A DNA stretch of 64,000 bases from G965276675 sp965276675 (GCA_965276675.1 OZ255624.1:4216001-4280000); one strand, 5' to 3'; shown: positions 53,590 to 63,298, counted from the first letter of the stretch. Numbers and translations: made by a program. Notes: generated from the letters alone by a model not told the origin.

Positions 53590-53931
53590 CAAGCGAAGAG
53601 ATGACCTCCTGCCGCAACGGGTGCAGCGGCGCTAGTTGAAGATGAAAGTTTGAGTTGGGAAAGCGAGAGTTTGCCAGCGTCCAAGCCATGCTGATTAGAT
53701 GCATCGGACGCATGCCGGTCGCCAACTGTTGGCGTGGGGCCAGCTCCGCGGGTTGGTGCAATCCAGCGATGCGCAAAGAGTAGACCCTGCCTCGGGCGCC
53801 GTCAATCGCCTGTTTGTAAATAATAAGGTTGCAGGCTTTCCCGTTTCGGGGAAACGGCGGAAGAGGCTGTTTGGCTAAGGGATTCTTTTCATAGAACGAA
53901 TCCGCACTTTGTGATTACTCTGGTCTTCCCC
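53590..53931. other. Intergenic region upstream of phoH (no gene seen)
   Basis: The 342 bases between phoH and the following beta-barrel gene hold no convincing gene. They should contain two divergent promoters: for phoH and for the barrel gene. No conserved structure was noted. Confidence 0.5.
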
Positions 53932-54477
53932 ATGAACCCCATCTTTCCTTTGATCGCTCTTACTGCTGCTGCATCGCTCTCTTCCATCGCACACGCGCAA
54001 ACTGGCGTTTATCTGGATTTCAGCGCAACCAATCCGGACAACTGGATTTACGGTGGCACGGCCGGCCTCTATCACGACGCCTGGCACCTGCCCTTCAGCA
54101 AGGCTGAATTGGACGTCCGCGGCTCATTCTTAGGCAATGGTCAGACTCCGGACACCCCGCGTATCTATGGCGTGACGGCTGGTCCCCGGCTTGCCTTCCA
54201 TCCCCACGTCCTGCCCATCACACCCTATGTCGAGCTTCTGGCTGGAGCGGGCCATGTCCGGATTGGCAATGTCAACACGGGCCATTTCGAGTATCAGGTA
54301 GTCGGCGGCATCGACATCAAGATTATCTCCAGGCTGGACTGGCGTTTCTTCGACTTCGCCTACACTGGCTACCCGGGATTGAACGTGGGATACTCCACGC
54401 AATACGGATATCCCGATCGCAACGACTCGTTCTCGCCCAAGATGTTGAGCACCGGTGTGGTCTTACGTCTCCCGTAG
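53932..54477 (+). CDS. Small outer-membrane beta-barrel protein
   Basis: A 181-residue exported protein. The signal peptide is MNPIFPLIALTAAASLSSIAHAQ. The mature part has about eight beta strands with alternating aromatic residues, for instance YVELLAGAGHVRIGN, and the C-terminal strand ends VVLRLP. GTG 53911 is also in frame, but ATG 53932 begins the signal peptide directly; neither has a strong ribosome site. Family and role are unknown; similar OmpA-like porins are numerous in Acidobacteriota. Confidence 0.72.
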   Translation: MNPIFPLIALTAAASLSSIAHAQTGVYLDFSATNPDNWIYGGTAGLYHDAWHLPFSKAELDVRGSFLGNGQTPDTPRIYGVTAGPRLAFHPHVLPITPYVELLAGAGHVRIGNVNTGHFEYQVVGGIDIKIISRLDWRFFDFAYTGYPGLNVGYSTQYGYPDRNDSFSPKMLSTGVVLRLP

Positions 54478-54722
54478 TTGGAGGCGCGAGAGGATTGGAG
54501 CCGGCTAATGGACCGCAGCCAAGACTGGGTAGCGTCCGGAATGACTGGAAGCGTAAAGGCCGAGCAATCGTTACCGCATGAGGTAGTAGGCAGCCGCAGC
54601 CTCTTGATCCCGGGGAGTGGGGTTGTGATTGCGTTCTCAGCGTCTGGACGCCGAGAAGTCGGATTTCAGCAACTGCGCCCAAACCGGCTCAAATGCCCTA
54701 CGGGCGCAAGCGCACGGAATGA
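54478..54722. other. Intergenic region before rpsT
   Basis: No gene seen between the barrel gene and the rpsT promoter. A short inverted repeat with almost no loop (54634-54657, stem TTCTCAGCGTC with GACGCCGAGAA) lies here without a T-tract; it may be a weak terminator of the barrel gene. Confidence 0.45.
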
Positions 54723-54751
54723 TTGACCACCTCAACAGTACGCTGTAAACT
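54723..54751 (+). promoter_or_regulatory. Sigma-70-type promoter of rpsT
   Basis: -35 box TTGACC (54723-54728), 17-base spacer, -10 box TAAACT (54746-54751). Spacing is ideal, and it is the only good candidate upstream of the ribosomal protein gene. Confidence 0.72.
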
Positions 54752-54828
54752 CTAGGTTTGCAGGGATGAGGCGTGCGTGTCCTCTCCGCATGCACTATCC
54801 TTACCAGACGAAAGCATAGGAATAGTCA

Positions 54829-55107
54829 ATGGCAAACCATGTATCTTCGCTCAAGCGCGCCCGGCAGACGGAACGCAAAACAATCGTCAATCGCTCCAAC
54901 AAGAGCCGCGTGCGTGGCAGCCTGCGCCTGCTGCGCGAGGCGCTGGTGAAGGGCGATGCCCAGGGCGTGAGCGAGCAGTTCCGCAAGACCGTCTCCGCTC
55001 TGGACAAGAGCGTGCAGAAGGGCATCCTGCACAAAAATACTGCCTCCCGCTATAAGAGCCGTCTGAGCGCTCGCGTGAAGGCCATCTCTCAAAAAACCGC
55101 AGCCTAG
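54829..55107 (+). CDS. rpsT: 30S ribosomal protein S20
   Basis: A 92-residue small, very basic protein. MANHVSSLKRARQTERKTIVNRSNKSRVR is the family start, and the C-terminal helix has LHKNTASRYKSRLSARVKAI, typical for S20. It binds 16S rRNA early in assembly. A sigma-70-like promoter lies at 54723, and an intrinsic terminator at 55129 closes a single-gene transcript. AGGAA lies about ten bases before the ATG. Confidence 0.97.
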   Translation: MANHVSSLKRARQTERKTIVNRSNKSRVRGSLRLLREALVKGDAQGVSEQFRKTVSALDKSVQKGILHKNTASRYKSRLSARVKAISQKTAA

Positions 55108-55128
55108 TCAGCTTCGCCTTGCTTGAGA

Positions 55129-55160
55129 GGGTTGGGCTTCTGCCCAGCCCTTTGTTGTTT
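55129..55160 (+). terminator. Intrinsic terminator after rpsT
   Basis: Stem GGGTTGGGC with GCCCAGCCC (one G-T pair), tetraloop TTCT, followed by TTTGTTGTTT. A standard intrinsic terminator 22 bases after the rpsT stop. Confidence 0.93.
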
Positions 55161-55475
55161 CGGGGATCGGCAACTCTCCCGGAGTTTCCCCCGCGCGGCA
55201 TCTCACTCCTCAGCATCGGCGGCAGCTTGAGCAGATACCAGGAGCAGCATGCTCAACTCCACTCCTTCCATCCCCCTCCGACCTTCGGCTCTTCAAGACG
55301 ACGGTGAAGTACGACGCCGCTGTTGGGCGCCAGCAGCACAAGATGCCTGCGGCGGCCAAGCTGCCAGCTTGACCAGTAATGGGTCAATTTGATTTTGACG
55401 ATCGGCCACAGCCTGCACCTCAAATCAAAAACATGAAGCGTAACGTCTGAGCGATTGGAAGATAGGAGTGTGGAT
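55161..55475. other. Intergenic region (nothing recognised)
   Basis: About 315 bases between the rpsT terminator and the SnoaL-like relic. No coding frame with a ribosome site or recognisable protein pattern was seen on either strand. Degraded DNA is possible given the relic that follows. Confidence 0.45.
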
Positions 55476-55839
55476 ATGGCGATAAGTCCCGAAGAAATTG
55501 CACACGCGTATATCAAGGCGTGGGAGGACGCCTGGAATAACGAGGGTGTCAAAGCGACGGTGAAGCTGTACGCTGCAGACAGTGTTTTAGCCGGTTATGT
55601 CACCGCCATAGGACAGCCGGAGATCGCAAAACTGCTTAGCGGAATCTTCGATCAGGGTTGGACCAAATCAAAATTAAAGTGACGAATGCACGCGAAGTCA
55701 ATGGGCTCATCCTGGTTGCGAATGAATACTCCGCCTCCAGATCAGGCCCAAATGAAGGGAAGACTCTCGATGCGAAATCGAGCCACGTCTCAGCCCCTTC
55801 GGTGAATCCTGGGTATCCGTAATGCACACCGCCACATAA
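55476..55839 (+). pseudogene. Frameshifted SnoaL-like (NTF2 fold) relic
   Basis: From ATG 55476, with AGGAG seven bases upstream, the frame reads MAISPEEIAHAYIKAWEDAW and LYAADSVLAGYV, a typical start of SnoaL/DUF4440-type NTF2-fold proteins, but stops at 55682. Continuing in frame 2 gives KVTNAREVNGLILVANEYSAS and GKTLDAKSSHV. Continuing in frame 1 from about 55770 gives LSPFGESWVSVMHTAT and stop at 55839, the expected C-terminus. Two shifts therefore split one gene of about 121 residues. Each shift is consistent with loss of one base. Sequencing error is a possible alternative, since the remainder is well conserved. Confidence 0.72.
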
Positions 55840-55904
55840 GTGGTTACCGGTCTGACGCAACTGCTTGTGTTGATAGAGGGTATCAGGCTTACCTTGGCAA
55901 CTCT

Positions 55905-57182
55905 TCACTTGGGTGGCGGAGTCTGCCCGTCATCCTGCTCGGCCGGCGGCCCAGACTCGGCCTTTGGCACGTCGTAGACTTCCAGCGCTCCGCGGTTCAG
56001 CACCGCCAGCCGGTTGCCGTCCGGGGAGAGGGCGAAGTTCTGGCCTGCGGTGAGGATCGGTTTGATTGCCACACTCAGGCGCAGGCCGCCCGTCTTTGCG
56101 TCCAGCACGTAGATCACCTGCGCCTCCACATCGGTATCGCTCACCGGGTCGAAGTTGTCGATAGGATGCGAGACGCCCAGCCAGCCAACGGCGAAGGTGC
56201 TGCCGTTCGCCGCGGTCGCGTAGGTGGGCCAGGTGAAGTTGGCGCGCCAGCGGCCATCCCACAGGTGCTTGCCGTCCAGCTTGAAGGCCTGGGTCAGATG
56301 GTCCGCCGTGTGAATGGGACAGGTCCGCACCAGCACGGTCGAGCTATTGATGAGATCGTCGTCCGGCTCGCAGAGAGAGGCGACCTGCCCGACGACCTTT
56401 CCGGCCTTCGGATCAGGATCGGTAAACGGGTGCAGGCGAACCTCCCACTGATTCGGCGTCGTCTCGTTGCGCGTAAGGTAGCCTGTGTCGTTCGCGATCA
56501 GCTTCGCCGGCTGGTCTGCGCGGGCGCGAAAGACAAGCGCTTTCTCGTCCAGGCGGATCATGCGAATCTGGATGTCCTCCGGCGGCGGGTTATCCCCAAG
56601 TCTGAGGGCTCGCAGCTCCTGCGCTTTGTGCTCTTCGGGCGTGTGGCGCTCCAGGTCTGACTCAACCACCAACATCTCGCCGCGAGGAGAGACAAAGGTG
56701 TCGCGCAGGGTCGTCGGCAGGCGCAGGATAGGGTGCAGTTCGAGGTCGGCGCCGGCTACGGCGAGTTCATCTCCCTGCCGCACCAGCACCTTGCCATCCG
56801 CTATGGGCCACAGATAGCGCTGCCGGTTGTTCATGCGCCACTCCGCGCTGGCCGTCTCCTTCCCGCTGGGAAGTTCGAGCACCACAGCGCGGATCAACTG
56901 CGATTCGCCGGTCTCGTGCGGATCGCGCCGCAGCAGGCGATGTTGGTGGAAGGTAAAGAGCAGGTGGGTCGCGTCCAGAAAATCCAGCGAAGCCAGCGAT
57001 AAGCGCGCCAAGGTATAGATCTGGCCGGGCGGCCTATACCCCAGCGGGTCCACGGGGATGCTGATGACCGGAGCCATCGCGGGTGAGCGCGTGCGGGCTG
57101 TTGCCAATCCAGTGCTCAGGAGAGCGAGCACCAAAACGGCACATCCTGCCCTGCCCTGCCTCATTCGCCAGCTGCGCTGCAT
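55905..57182 (-). CDS. Secreted propeller-like protein of unknown function
   Basis: A 425-residue exported protein with a signal peptide (residues 1 to about 29, ending ATARTR). The mature part shows repeated strands typical of beta-propeller blades, such as FLDATHLLFTFHQHRLL, GQNFALSPDGNRLAVLN and a variety of DGKVLV-type turns. No catalytic motif is visible. The C-terminus is Pro/Glu-rich. The first ATG, 57182, was used. It sits alone on the minus strand beside the divergent M13 peptidase pair. Similar proteins occur in Acidobacteriota; the function is unknown. Confidence 0.7.
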   Translation of the reverse strand: MQRSWRMRQGRAGCAVLVLALLSTGLATARTRSPAMAPVISIPVDPLGYRPPGQIYTLARLSLASLDFLDATHLLFTFHQHRLLRRDPHETGESQLIRAVVLELPSGKETASAEWRMNNRQRYLWPIADGKVLVRQGDELAVAGADLELHPILRLPTTLRDTFVSPRGEMLVVESDLERHTPEEHKAQELRALRLGDNPPPEDIQIRMIRLDEKALVFRARADQPAKLIANDTGYLTRNETTPNQWEVRLHPFTDPDPKAGKVVGQVASLCEPDDDLINSSTVLVRTCPIHTADHLTQAFKLDGKHLWDGRWRANFTWPTYATAANGSTFAVGWLGVSHPIDNFDPVSDTDVEAQVIYVLDAKTGGLRLSVAIKPILTAGQNFALSPDGNRLAVLNRGALEVYDVPKAESGPPAEQDDGQTPPPK

Positions 57183-57350
57183 TCCTCGCTGCTCCTACCC
57201 TGTTATTTTGCTACACACAGGGGATACAGGAATCTTAAGCTCTCAGTTGACTTTCACCCCGTGAGGCCGTCTGATAGCAGATTCATGTACTTAGGTTCTT
57301 CGCGTCGCTTTGTTGAAACCGCGAATGGACCACATCGTTCCGGAGAATGA

Positions 57351-59450
57351 ATGCGCATCCATCCTGGCTTCCAGCCCCTTCGTCTAGCGGTCCTTGCGGT
57401 ATCGGCGTGCCTTATTGCCGCAGCAGGCGCCCAGACAAAACCGGTCGAGACGGCGGCGACGCTCCCAACCAGTCAACAAACGCTCAAGCAGCTAAAGGGC
57501 CTCGATCCCACACTGCGGGATACCTCGGTTGACCCTTGCGTCAACTTCTATCAGTATGCGTGCGGCGGCTGGCTGAAGAACAATCCAATCCCGTCTGACC
57601 AGTCCTCCTATGGCCGCGGCACGGAGCTCTCCGAGCAGAATCGCCTGGTGCTCAGGACCATTCTCGAGCGCGCGAGTGCGTTGGGCGGCACGCGTTCGCC
57701 GGAGGAGCAGAAGATTGGCGACTACTACGCCACCTGCATGGACACGACGTCGATCAACATGCGCGGCGGCGAGGACCTGAAGCCCAAGCTGGCGCAAATC
57801 GATAACCTGTCGGCGAAAGATGGGCTGCCAGCGCTGGTCGCCACCATGCAGCATAACGGGGTTCCCGTGCTCTTCCGTTTCAACTCCGAGCAGGATTTTA
57901 AAGACGCCACACAACAGATTGCGGTCTTCGATCAGGTGCGGCTGGGTCTCCCCGAGCGTGGATATTACCTGCGCACAGACCCGAAATCGATCACGCTGCG
58001 CAAGCAGTACACGGATCACATTGCACGGATCTTCGTCCTGCTGCACGAGCCGCAAGCGCAGGCCACCGCCGACGCGGAGACGGTGCTGAAGCTCGAAACG
58101 CAGCTGGCAACGGCCTCGCTCAGCAATGAGCAGCGCCGCGAGCCTGCCAATCTGTATCACAAAACAGCGTACCCAGCGTTCACGGCCGCCAATCCGGCAT
58201 TTTCGATGCAGCAGTTTCTGCGAGCCTCCGACGCTCCGGAGGTTGCGGCGTTGAATGTGGCCACGCCAGCCTACTTTGCTGGACTGAACACGCTGATCGC
58301 AGGGACGGATCTCGCCTTACTCAAAGCGCTGCTGCGCTGGGATCTGATCTACGGTACGCCCGGTACGGCACTGCCGCAGGAGTTCGACGACGAGAAGTTC
58401 AGCTTCTACGGCAAAACGCTCTCCGGCCAGCCCGAGCAGCAGGCCCGCTGGAAGCGCTGCGTGCGCAGTGTCGATGGATCGCTGGGCGAGGCGCTCGGCA
58501 AGGTGTATGTCGCGCAAAAGTTCAGCCCCCAAGACAAGCAGCGTACGCTTGCGATGACGCGCGACGTGGAAGCCGCTATGAACCACGATTTGGCGCACCT
58601 GGACTGGATGAGCAAGCAGACCAAAACACGTGGCGAAGAGAAGCTGGACAGCGTGACGAACAAGATCGGCTATCCGGATAAATGGCGCGACTACTCCAGC
58701 CTGAAGGTGGTGCGTGGCGACGCGCTAGGCAACGCGGCACGGGCGGCGGAGTTCGAGCACAATCGCGACATCGCGAAAATTGGCAAGCCGGTCGACAAAG
58801 GTGAGTGGGAGATGAGCCCGCCTACAGTCAACGCCTACTACGATCCGCAGATGAACGACATCAACTTCCCTGCCGGCATTCTGCAGCCGCCGTACTTCGA
58901 TCCGTCGATGGATGACGCGATCAACTACGGCGATGCCGGAGGCGTGATCGGGCACGAACTTACCCATGCCTTCGACGACGAGGGGCGGCAGTTCGACGCC
59001 AAGGGCAACTTCAACGACTGGTGGACACCGGCGGACGAGAAGAAGTTTACCAACCGCACGGATTGCGTCGTCAAAGAGTACGACGGCTTCGTTCCAGTCG
59101 ATGATCTTCATGTGAACGGCAAACTCACACTCGGGGAAAACATTGCCGACCTGGGCGGTTTGCGCCTTGCCTATCTCGCCTGGACTGAACATGAAAAGCG
59201 CCCAGGTGCGCCAACGGAGATCGAGACCGCCGGCCTCACACCCGCGCAACAGTTCTTCGTCTCCTACGGCCAGGGCTGGTGCGAAAACACCCGTCCGGAG
59301 ACGACGCGCTTGCGCGTGCAGACGGACCCGCACTCCCCCGAAGAGTTTCGCGTCAACGGTGTTGTCGTCAACCTGCCGGAGTTTCAGCAGGCCTTCAACT
59401 GCAAAGCCGGCCAGCCAATGGTCGGCCAGAACCGTTGCAGCATCTGGTAG
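57351..59450 (+). CDS. Secreted M13 metallopeptidase (neprilysin-like), first copy
   Basis: A 699-residue zinc endopeptidase of family M13. A signal peptide ends near AAGAQ. Mature N-terminal signature SVDPCVNFYQYACGGW (disulfide cysteines), then the catalytic domain with HELTHAFDDEG (zinc ligands H535 and H539) and the third ligand Glu in GENIADLGG; NAYYDP before it binds the substrate. The C-terminus ends CSIW, as in neprilysins. It probably cleaves small peptides in the periplasm. The ATG has GGAG five bases upstream. A second related copy follows immediately (41-base gap). Confidence 0.94.
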   Translation: MRIHPGFQPLRLAVLAVSACLIAAAGAQTKPVETAATLPTSQQTLKQLKGLDPTLRDTSVDPCVNFYQYACGGWLKNNPIPSDQSSYGRGTELSEQNRLVLRTILERASALGGTRSPEEQKIGDYYATCMDTTSINMRGGEDLKPKLAQIDNLSAKDGLPALVATMQHNGVPVLFRFNSEQDFKDATQQIAVFDQVRLGLPERGYYLRTDPKSITLRKQYTDHIARIFVLLHEPQAQATADAETVLKLETQLATASLSNEQRREPANLYHKTAYPAFTAANPAFSMQQFLRASDAPEVAALNVATPAYFAGLNTLIAGTDLALLKALLRWDLIYGTPGTALPQEFDDEKFSFYGKTLSGQPEQQARWKRCVRSVDGSLGEALGKVYVAQKFSPQDKQRTLAMTRDVEAAMNHDLAHLDWMSKQTKTRGEEKLDSVTNKIGYPDKWRDYSSLKVVRGDALGNAARAAEFEHNRDIAKIGKPVDKGEWEMSPPTVNAYYDPQMNDINFPAGILQPPYFDPSMDDAINYGDAGGVIGHELTHAFDDEGRQFDAKGNFNDWWTPADEKKFTNRTDCVVKEYDGFVPVDDLHVNGKLTLGENIADLGGLRLAYLAWTEHEKRPGAPTEIETAGLTPAQQFFVSYGQGWCENTRPETTRLRVQTDPHSPEEFRVNGVVVNLPEFQQAFNCKAGQPMVGQNRCSIW

Positions 59451-59491
59451 TACTTGAGTGTTTCTGCATTGTTTTTTTGGGGAGTCCTCGT

Positions 59492-61567
59492 ATGTTCGTG
59501 ACGCCGCGCGCAATTATTCTCAGCCTTTTCGCCGTCCTGGTTTCGCTGCCAGCAGCTCTGGCGCAAAAGAGCACTGCAATTGTTACAGATACGAAAACGT
59601 ATTTCCCCATACCAGGCTTCGATAAGTCGGCCATCGACTCCACGGCCGATCCATGTACGGATTTCTACAAATACGCGTGCGGAAACTTCAGCAAGCTCCA
59701 CCCGATTCCGAACGATATGTCGGATTTCGATCAGTTTGCGAATCTGCAGGAGTACAATACGCAAGCGCTCCATGGCATTCTGGAGAAGGCTGCTGCTGCA
59801 CACCCTTCCGCGGGCACGAACGAGCAGAAGGTAGCCGACTACTACACCAGCTGCTTGAACACCGCAGCTATCAACAAAGCAGGGTTGGCGCCGATCCAGA
59901 CTGCGCTCGACGGCATCCGCTCGATCAAGAACCGGGACGAGCTCGCGCCGGTGATCGCGCACTTCACGCGCATCTCCGCCGGCGCCTTTCTGGATTTCGG
60001 TTCACAGCAGGATTTCAAGAACGCGACTGAAGAGATTGCGGTCATCGATCAGGGCGGCCTTGGCCTGCCGGAGAAAGACTATTACCTGCGCACCGGCGCG
60101 AAGGACGAGGAGCTGCGCCAGCAATATGTACAGCACCTGACCAAGATGCTGCAGTTGCTCGGCGCCACACCCGATAAAGCAGCCGCCCACGCCAAAGCCG
60201 TAATGGAGATGGAGACAGCTCTGGCCAAAGTCTCGCTCGGCAATGTTGAACGCCGCGATCCAAACGCGGTCTATCACCCCATGCCGGTCAGCACCTTTGC
60301 CGGCGAAGTGCCGCTTCTGCATGCGGAGCAGTTCCTCAAAGACGTGGGTGCGCCGCCCGTGACCAAGCTGAACGTCACCTCGCCAGAGTTCTTCAAGGGC
60401 CTGAACCAGGTGCTCTCCACCACCAGCATGGAGACGATCCAAAGTTATTTGAGCATCCGCCTGGCTGAGGCCGAGTCCTCCCGACTGCCTGAGGCCTTTG
60501 ACGAAGAGCACTTTGACTTTTACGGACGCAAGCTGACCGGCACCCCCGAACAGAAACCGCGCTGGAAGCGGTGTGTCGCCGCGACCGATCGCGCGATGGG
60601 AGAAGCACTGGGCCAGGTCTACGTGAAGCAATACTTCGCCGGAGACAGCAAGGCAAAAACGCTGGCCGAGGTGCATGCGATCGAGGGAGCGATGAACCAG
60701 GATCTCTCAGATTTGGAATGGATGAGCGCTCCGACGAGAGAAAAGGCGAAAGAGAAGCTGCGGGCTGTCGTCGATAAGATTGGCTACCCGGATAAGTGGC
60801 GCAGCTATGCCGCGCTCAAGATCACACCCGATGACGCCTTTGGCAATGCCCTGCGCGCGAACGAGTTCGAGAGCGATTATCAACTCAACAAGATTGGCAA
60901 GCCGGTCGACAAGGGCGAATGGGAGATGAGCCCGCCGACCGTGAATGCCTACTACGACGACAGCATGAACACGATCAACTTCCCTGCCGGCATTCTCCAA
61001 CCCGCCTTCTACGATAAAAATGCTTCAGATGCGACGAACTACGGCCATATTGGCGCTGTCGTTGGGCACGAACTTACGCACGGCTTCGATGATCAGGGTC
61101 GCAAGTTCGACGCGCAGGGCAATCTGAACGACTGGTGGACCCCGGAAGATTTGAAGAAGTTCGAGAGCCGCACCGATTGCCTGGTGAGCGAGTACAGCGG
61201 CTTCACGGCCGTCGACGACCTACACGTGAACGGCAAGCTGACCCTGGGCGAGAATACGGCCGACAATGGTGGCATGCGGCTGGCGCTTATGGCGTTAATG
61301 GCTCAGGCTGCGCAGACCAAAATGAACATGAATGCAAAGGATACGGGTGGCTCCACGCCGATGCAGCAACTGTTTGTCGGATGGGCGCAGAACTGGTGCA
61401 GCACGGAACGCCCGGAGCTGCTGCGGATGCTGGTCCAGACCGACTCCCACTCGCCCAACAGAATCCGTGCCAACGGGGTGGTCGTCAACATGCCTGAGTT
61501 CGGCAAAGCCTTCGGCTGCAAGCAGGGGCAGCCCATGTACCCAGTCAAGATGTGCCGCGTCTGGTAA
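59492..61567 (+). CDS. Secreted M13 metallopeptidase (neprilysin-like), second copy
   Basis: A 691-residue paralog of the preceding gene with the same plan: signal peptide ending near PAALAQ, TADPCTDFYKYACGNF, catalytic HELTHGFDDQG (H526), GENTADNGG (third ligand) and a final CRVW. ATG 59492 was chosen because GGGGAG is seven bases upstream; the frame is open long before it. The copies share long conserved blocks, including INFPAGILQP and GRKFDAQGNLNDWW-type, but differ in the N-terminal third. A tandem duplication followed by divergence is the simplest origin. Confidence 0.94.
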   Translation: MFVTPRAIILSLFAVLVSLPAALAQKSTAIVTDTKTYFPIPGFDKSAIDSTADPCTDFYKYACGNFSKLHPIPNDMSDFDQFANLQEYNTQALHGILEKAAAAHPSAGTNEQKVADYYTSCLNTAAINKAGLAPIQTALDGIRSIKNRDELAPVIAHFTRISAGAFLDFGSQQDFKNATEEIAVIDQGGLGLPEKDYYLRTGAKDEELRQQYVQHLTKMLQLLGATPDKAAAHAKAVMEMETALAKVSLGNVERRDPNAVYHPMPVSTFAGEVPLLHAEQFLKDVGAPPVTKLNVTSPEFFKGLNQVLSTTSMETIQSYLSIRLAEAESSRLPEAFDEEHFDFYGRKLTGTPEQKPRWKRCVAATDRAMGEALGQVYVKQYFAGDSKAKTLAEVHAIEGAMNQDLSDLEWMSAPTREKAKEKLRAVVDKIGYPDKWRSYAALKITPDDAFGNALRANEFESDYQLNKIGKPVDKGEWEMSPPTVNAYYDDSMNTINFPAGILQPAFYDKNASDATNYGHIGAVVGHELTHGFDDQGRKFDAQGNLNDWWTPEDLKKFESRTDCLVSEYSGFTAVDDLHVNGKLTLGENTADNGGMRLALMALMAQAAQTKMNMNAKDTGGSTPMQQLFVGWAQNWCSTERPELLRMLVQTDSHSPNRIRANGVVVNMPEFGKAFGCKQGQPMYPVKMCRVW

Positions 61568-61610
61568 TCGTTCTTCTCTGATATGGGGCCGTTCCCGATA
61601 CAGTGGAGCT

Positions 61611-62561
61611 ATGGTCTCCACCACCCAATCCCCCACGCCTTCCCGGATCTCCATCCGGACCAAGTGGCTGGGATACGGCGCGTGTGCGCTCGCGGGCTCG
61701 CTGTGGGGAACCGGCTTCTACTTTGGCAAGGTCGCCCTGACGGAGATGACGGTCGGCCACATGGTGCTCTACCGCTTTCTGTTTGCTTGCCTGGGGCTGC
61801 TGCCGTTTGCTCTCCGCCACATGCCGCGGTTCTCGGGCAAGGAGTGGCGGCTGCTCCTGCTGGCCTCCTTCTTGGGCATTCCCATTCAGTTCCTGGTGCA
61901 GTTCTATGGGCTATCGCTGACCACCGTCTCCCATGCCTCGCTGATGGTTGGCACCATGCCGGTCATTCTCGCGGCCGGGGCGACGCTCTTTGCCGGGGAA
62001 CGCCTTGACCGTATCGGCTGGCTCGCCCTTCTCGGCTCCAGCGCCGGGGTGGCTTTGATTGTGCTGGGAGGCCACAATGCGCAAAGCACCGGTGGAGGCC
62101 CAAGCCTCACTGGCGACCTACTGGTCGTGCTGGCGCTGTGTGTCGCCTTGGGCTGGATTCTGTTGAATAAACGCCTTATGGAAAGACACTCTCCAGCAGT
62201 CGTGACCGTCTACGGCGTCTACTCCGGCACACTGATGATGGCCGTCTGGGTCCTGCTGAAGAACGGGCCGCCGCCGGTCCACGACATCTCCTCACGGGTC
62301 TGGTTCGCCCTCGCGGCTAGCGGTGTTTTGTGTACGGCTGCCACCACTCTGCTCTGGAACTGGGGCATTCACCACGTTCCGGCATCCCGGGCAGCCGTCT
62401 TTCTCAACATCGAACCCATGCTCGGTTCGCTGTTAGGCGTAGAGCTGCTCGGCGACCGGCTGGGGCCTTTCGCCTGGGTCGGCGGGACGCTCATCCTGGC
62501 TGCCGCGATCACCTTGACAACACGGCCGGAGACACCAGCGCCCGCGGCGGGTCTGGAGTAA
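61611..62561 (+). CDS. EamA-family (DMT) transporter
   Basis: A 316-residue membrane protein with ten hydrophobic segments in two related halves, the plan of drug/metabolite transporters. The first half includes GSLWGTGFYFGKVAL and the repeat LYRFLFACLGLLPFAL; the second half has WNWGIHHVPASRAAVFLNIEPMLG, typical for EamA domains. It could move amino acids, nucleosides or other small metabolites. ATG 61611 has GTGGAG close upstream. It follows the second M13 gene by 43 bases and may be in the same transcript. Substrate unknown. Confidence 0.88.
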   Translation: MVSTTQSPTPSRISIRTKWLGYGACALAGSLWGTGFYFGKVALTEMTVGHMVLYRFLFACLGLLPFALRHMPRFSGKEWRLLLLASFLGIPIQFLVQFYGLSLTTVSHASLMVGTMPVILAAGATLFAGERLDRIGWLALLGSSAGVALIVLGGHNAQSTGGGPSLTGDLLVVLALCVALGWILLNKRLMERHSPAVVTVYGVYSGTLMMAVWVLLKNGPPPVHDISSRVWFALAASGVLCTAATTLLWNWGIHHVPASRAAVFLNIEPMLGSLLGVELLGDRLGPFAWVGGTLILAAAITLTTRPETPAPAAGLE

Positions 62562-62665
62562 GTTTTCCTCAGCCGAGAGCCTGTGCCCCAATCCTTCCTG
62601 AGACAAGTACCGCCAGAGATGGCGAGTGGTGAAGAGTCTGATCGGAACCAAATGGCCCATTCTCT

Positions 62666-63298
62666 TCAGCCAATTAGAGATTTCGCGTAGTAGTTGCCTT
62701 GCCTCAGCTTCTGCGAAGCATTTCTCAGCTTGTCCACGAACACCTGCGCCTCAGAAGGAGGAACAATCCCCGGCATAAGAAGATAGGAAAGATTCCGATT
62801 CGGTGTATCGAGCGCACACCAGAAGCTACACTCATTTAGAAGCTTCTGAAGGAACGTTTGATTCCAGCCAGCCTCTCGAATCCAATGTAACTCGGTGACA
62901 TACTGCGTGGTGGACAATAAACCGTACGTTATAAGGATACGGCCGTCAGCAATTCGAACCTTTGCTCTAGATGCCAGCAAATGCGTAAGTATGAGAATCC
63001 AGATGTAACGGAATATTATAGCTAGAATGAGAAGCACAACAGCACTAAAACCAATACTTCCCAAAACAGCGATGTTCCCGTGAAGAACCAGGAAAAATAT
63101 GCCAGCAAGAATACAACACACGACGAGGAACTTCAGGAAGTGATGAGACTTGTGATGTATTGCTCTTTTCCATCCGTATCTTCCCCTAAAGTGTGGGAGC
63201 GACAAAAACGCTTTCGTTCTAAATGGTGCCTCTAAGTCTAAAGAGTGAATCGCGCGCAATGTGGATTTGCCGAGCTCAGTTGTATCAGCTGCAACCAC
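62666..63298 (-). CDS. Membrane protein with possible PH-like domain, unknown
   Basis: A 210-residue protein. Residues 1 to about 53 are cytoplasmic, two hydrophobic segments lie at about 55-75 and 80-105, and the final ~100 residues form a soluble domain with KVRIADGRILITYGLLSTTQYVTELH, which resembles bacterial PH-like domains (bPH2). The DNA here is clearly less GC-rich than the rest of the window. It runs in the same direction as the TPR gene and the partial gene beyond, so the three may form one unit of foreign or accessory origin. Confidence 0.65.
   Translation of the reverse strand: MVAADTTELGKSTLRAIHSLDLEAPFRTKAFLSLPHFRGRYGWKRAIHHKSHHFLKFLVVCCILAGIFFLVLHGNIAVLGSIGFSAVVLLILAIIFRYIWILILTHLLASRAKVRIADGRILITYGLLSTTQYVTELHWIREAGWNQTFLQKLLNECSFWCALDTPNRNLSYLLMPGIVPPSEAQVFVDKLRNASQKLRQGNYYAKSLIG

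Noticed and set aside
55253..55552. 99-residue minus-strand frame between rpsT and the SnoaL-like relic
   Set aside because: No ribosome site, no family pattern, and it overlaps the relic antisense.
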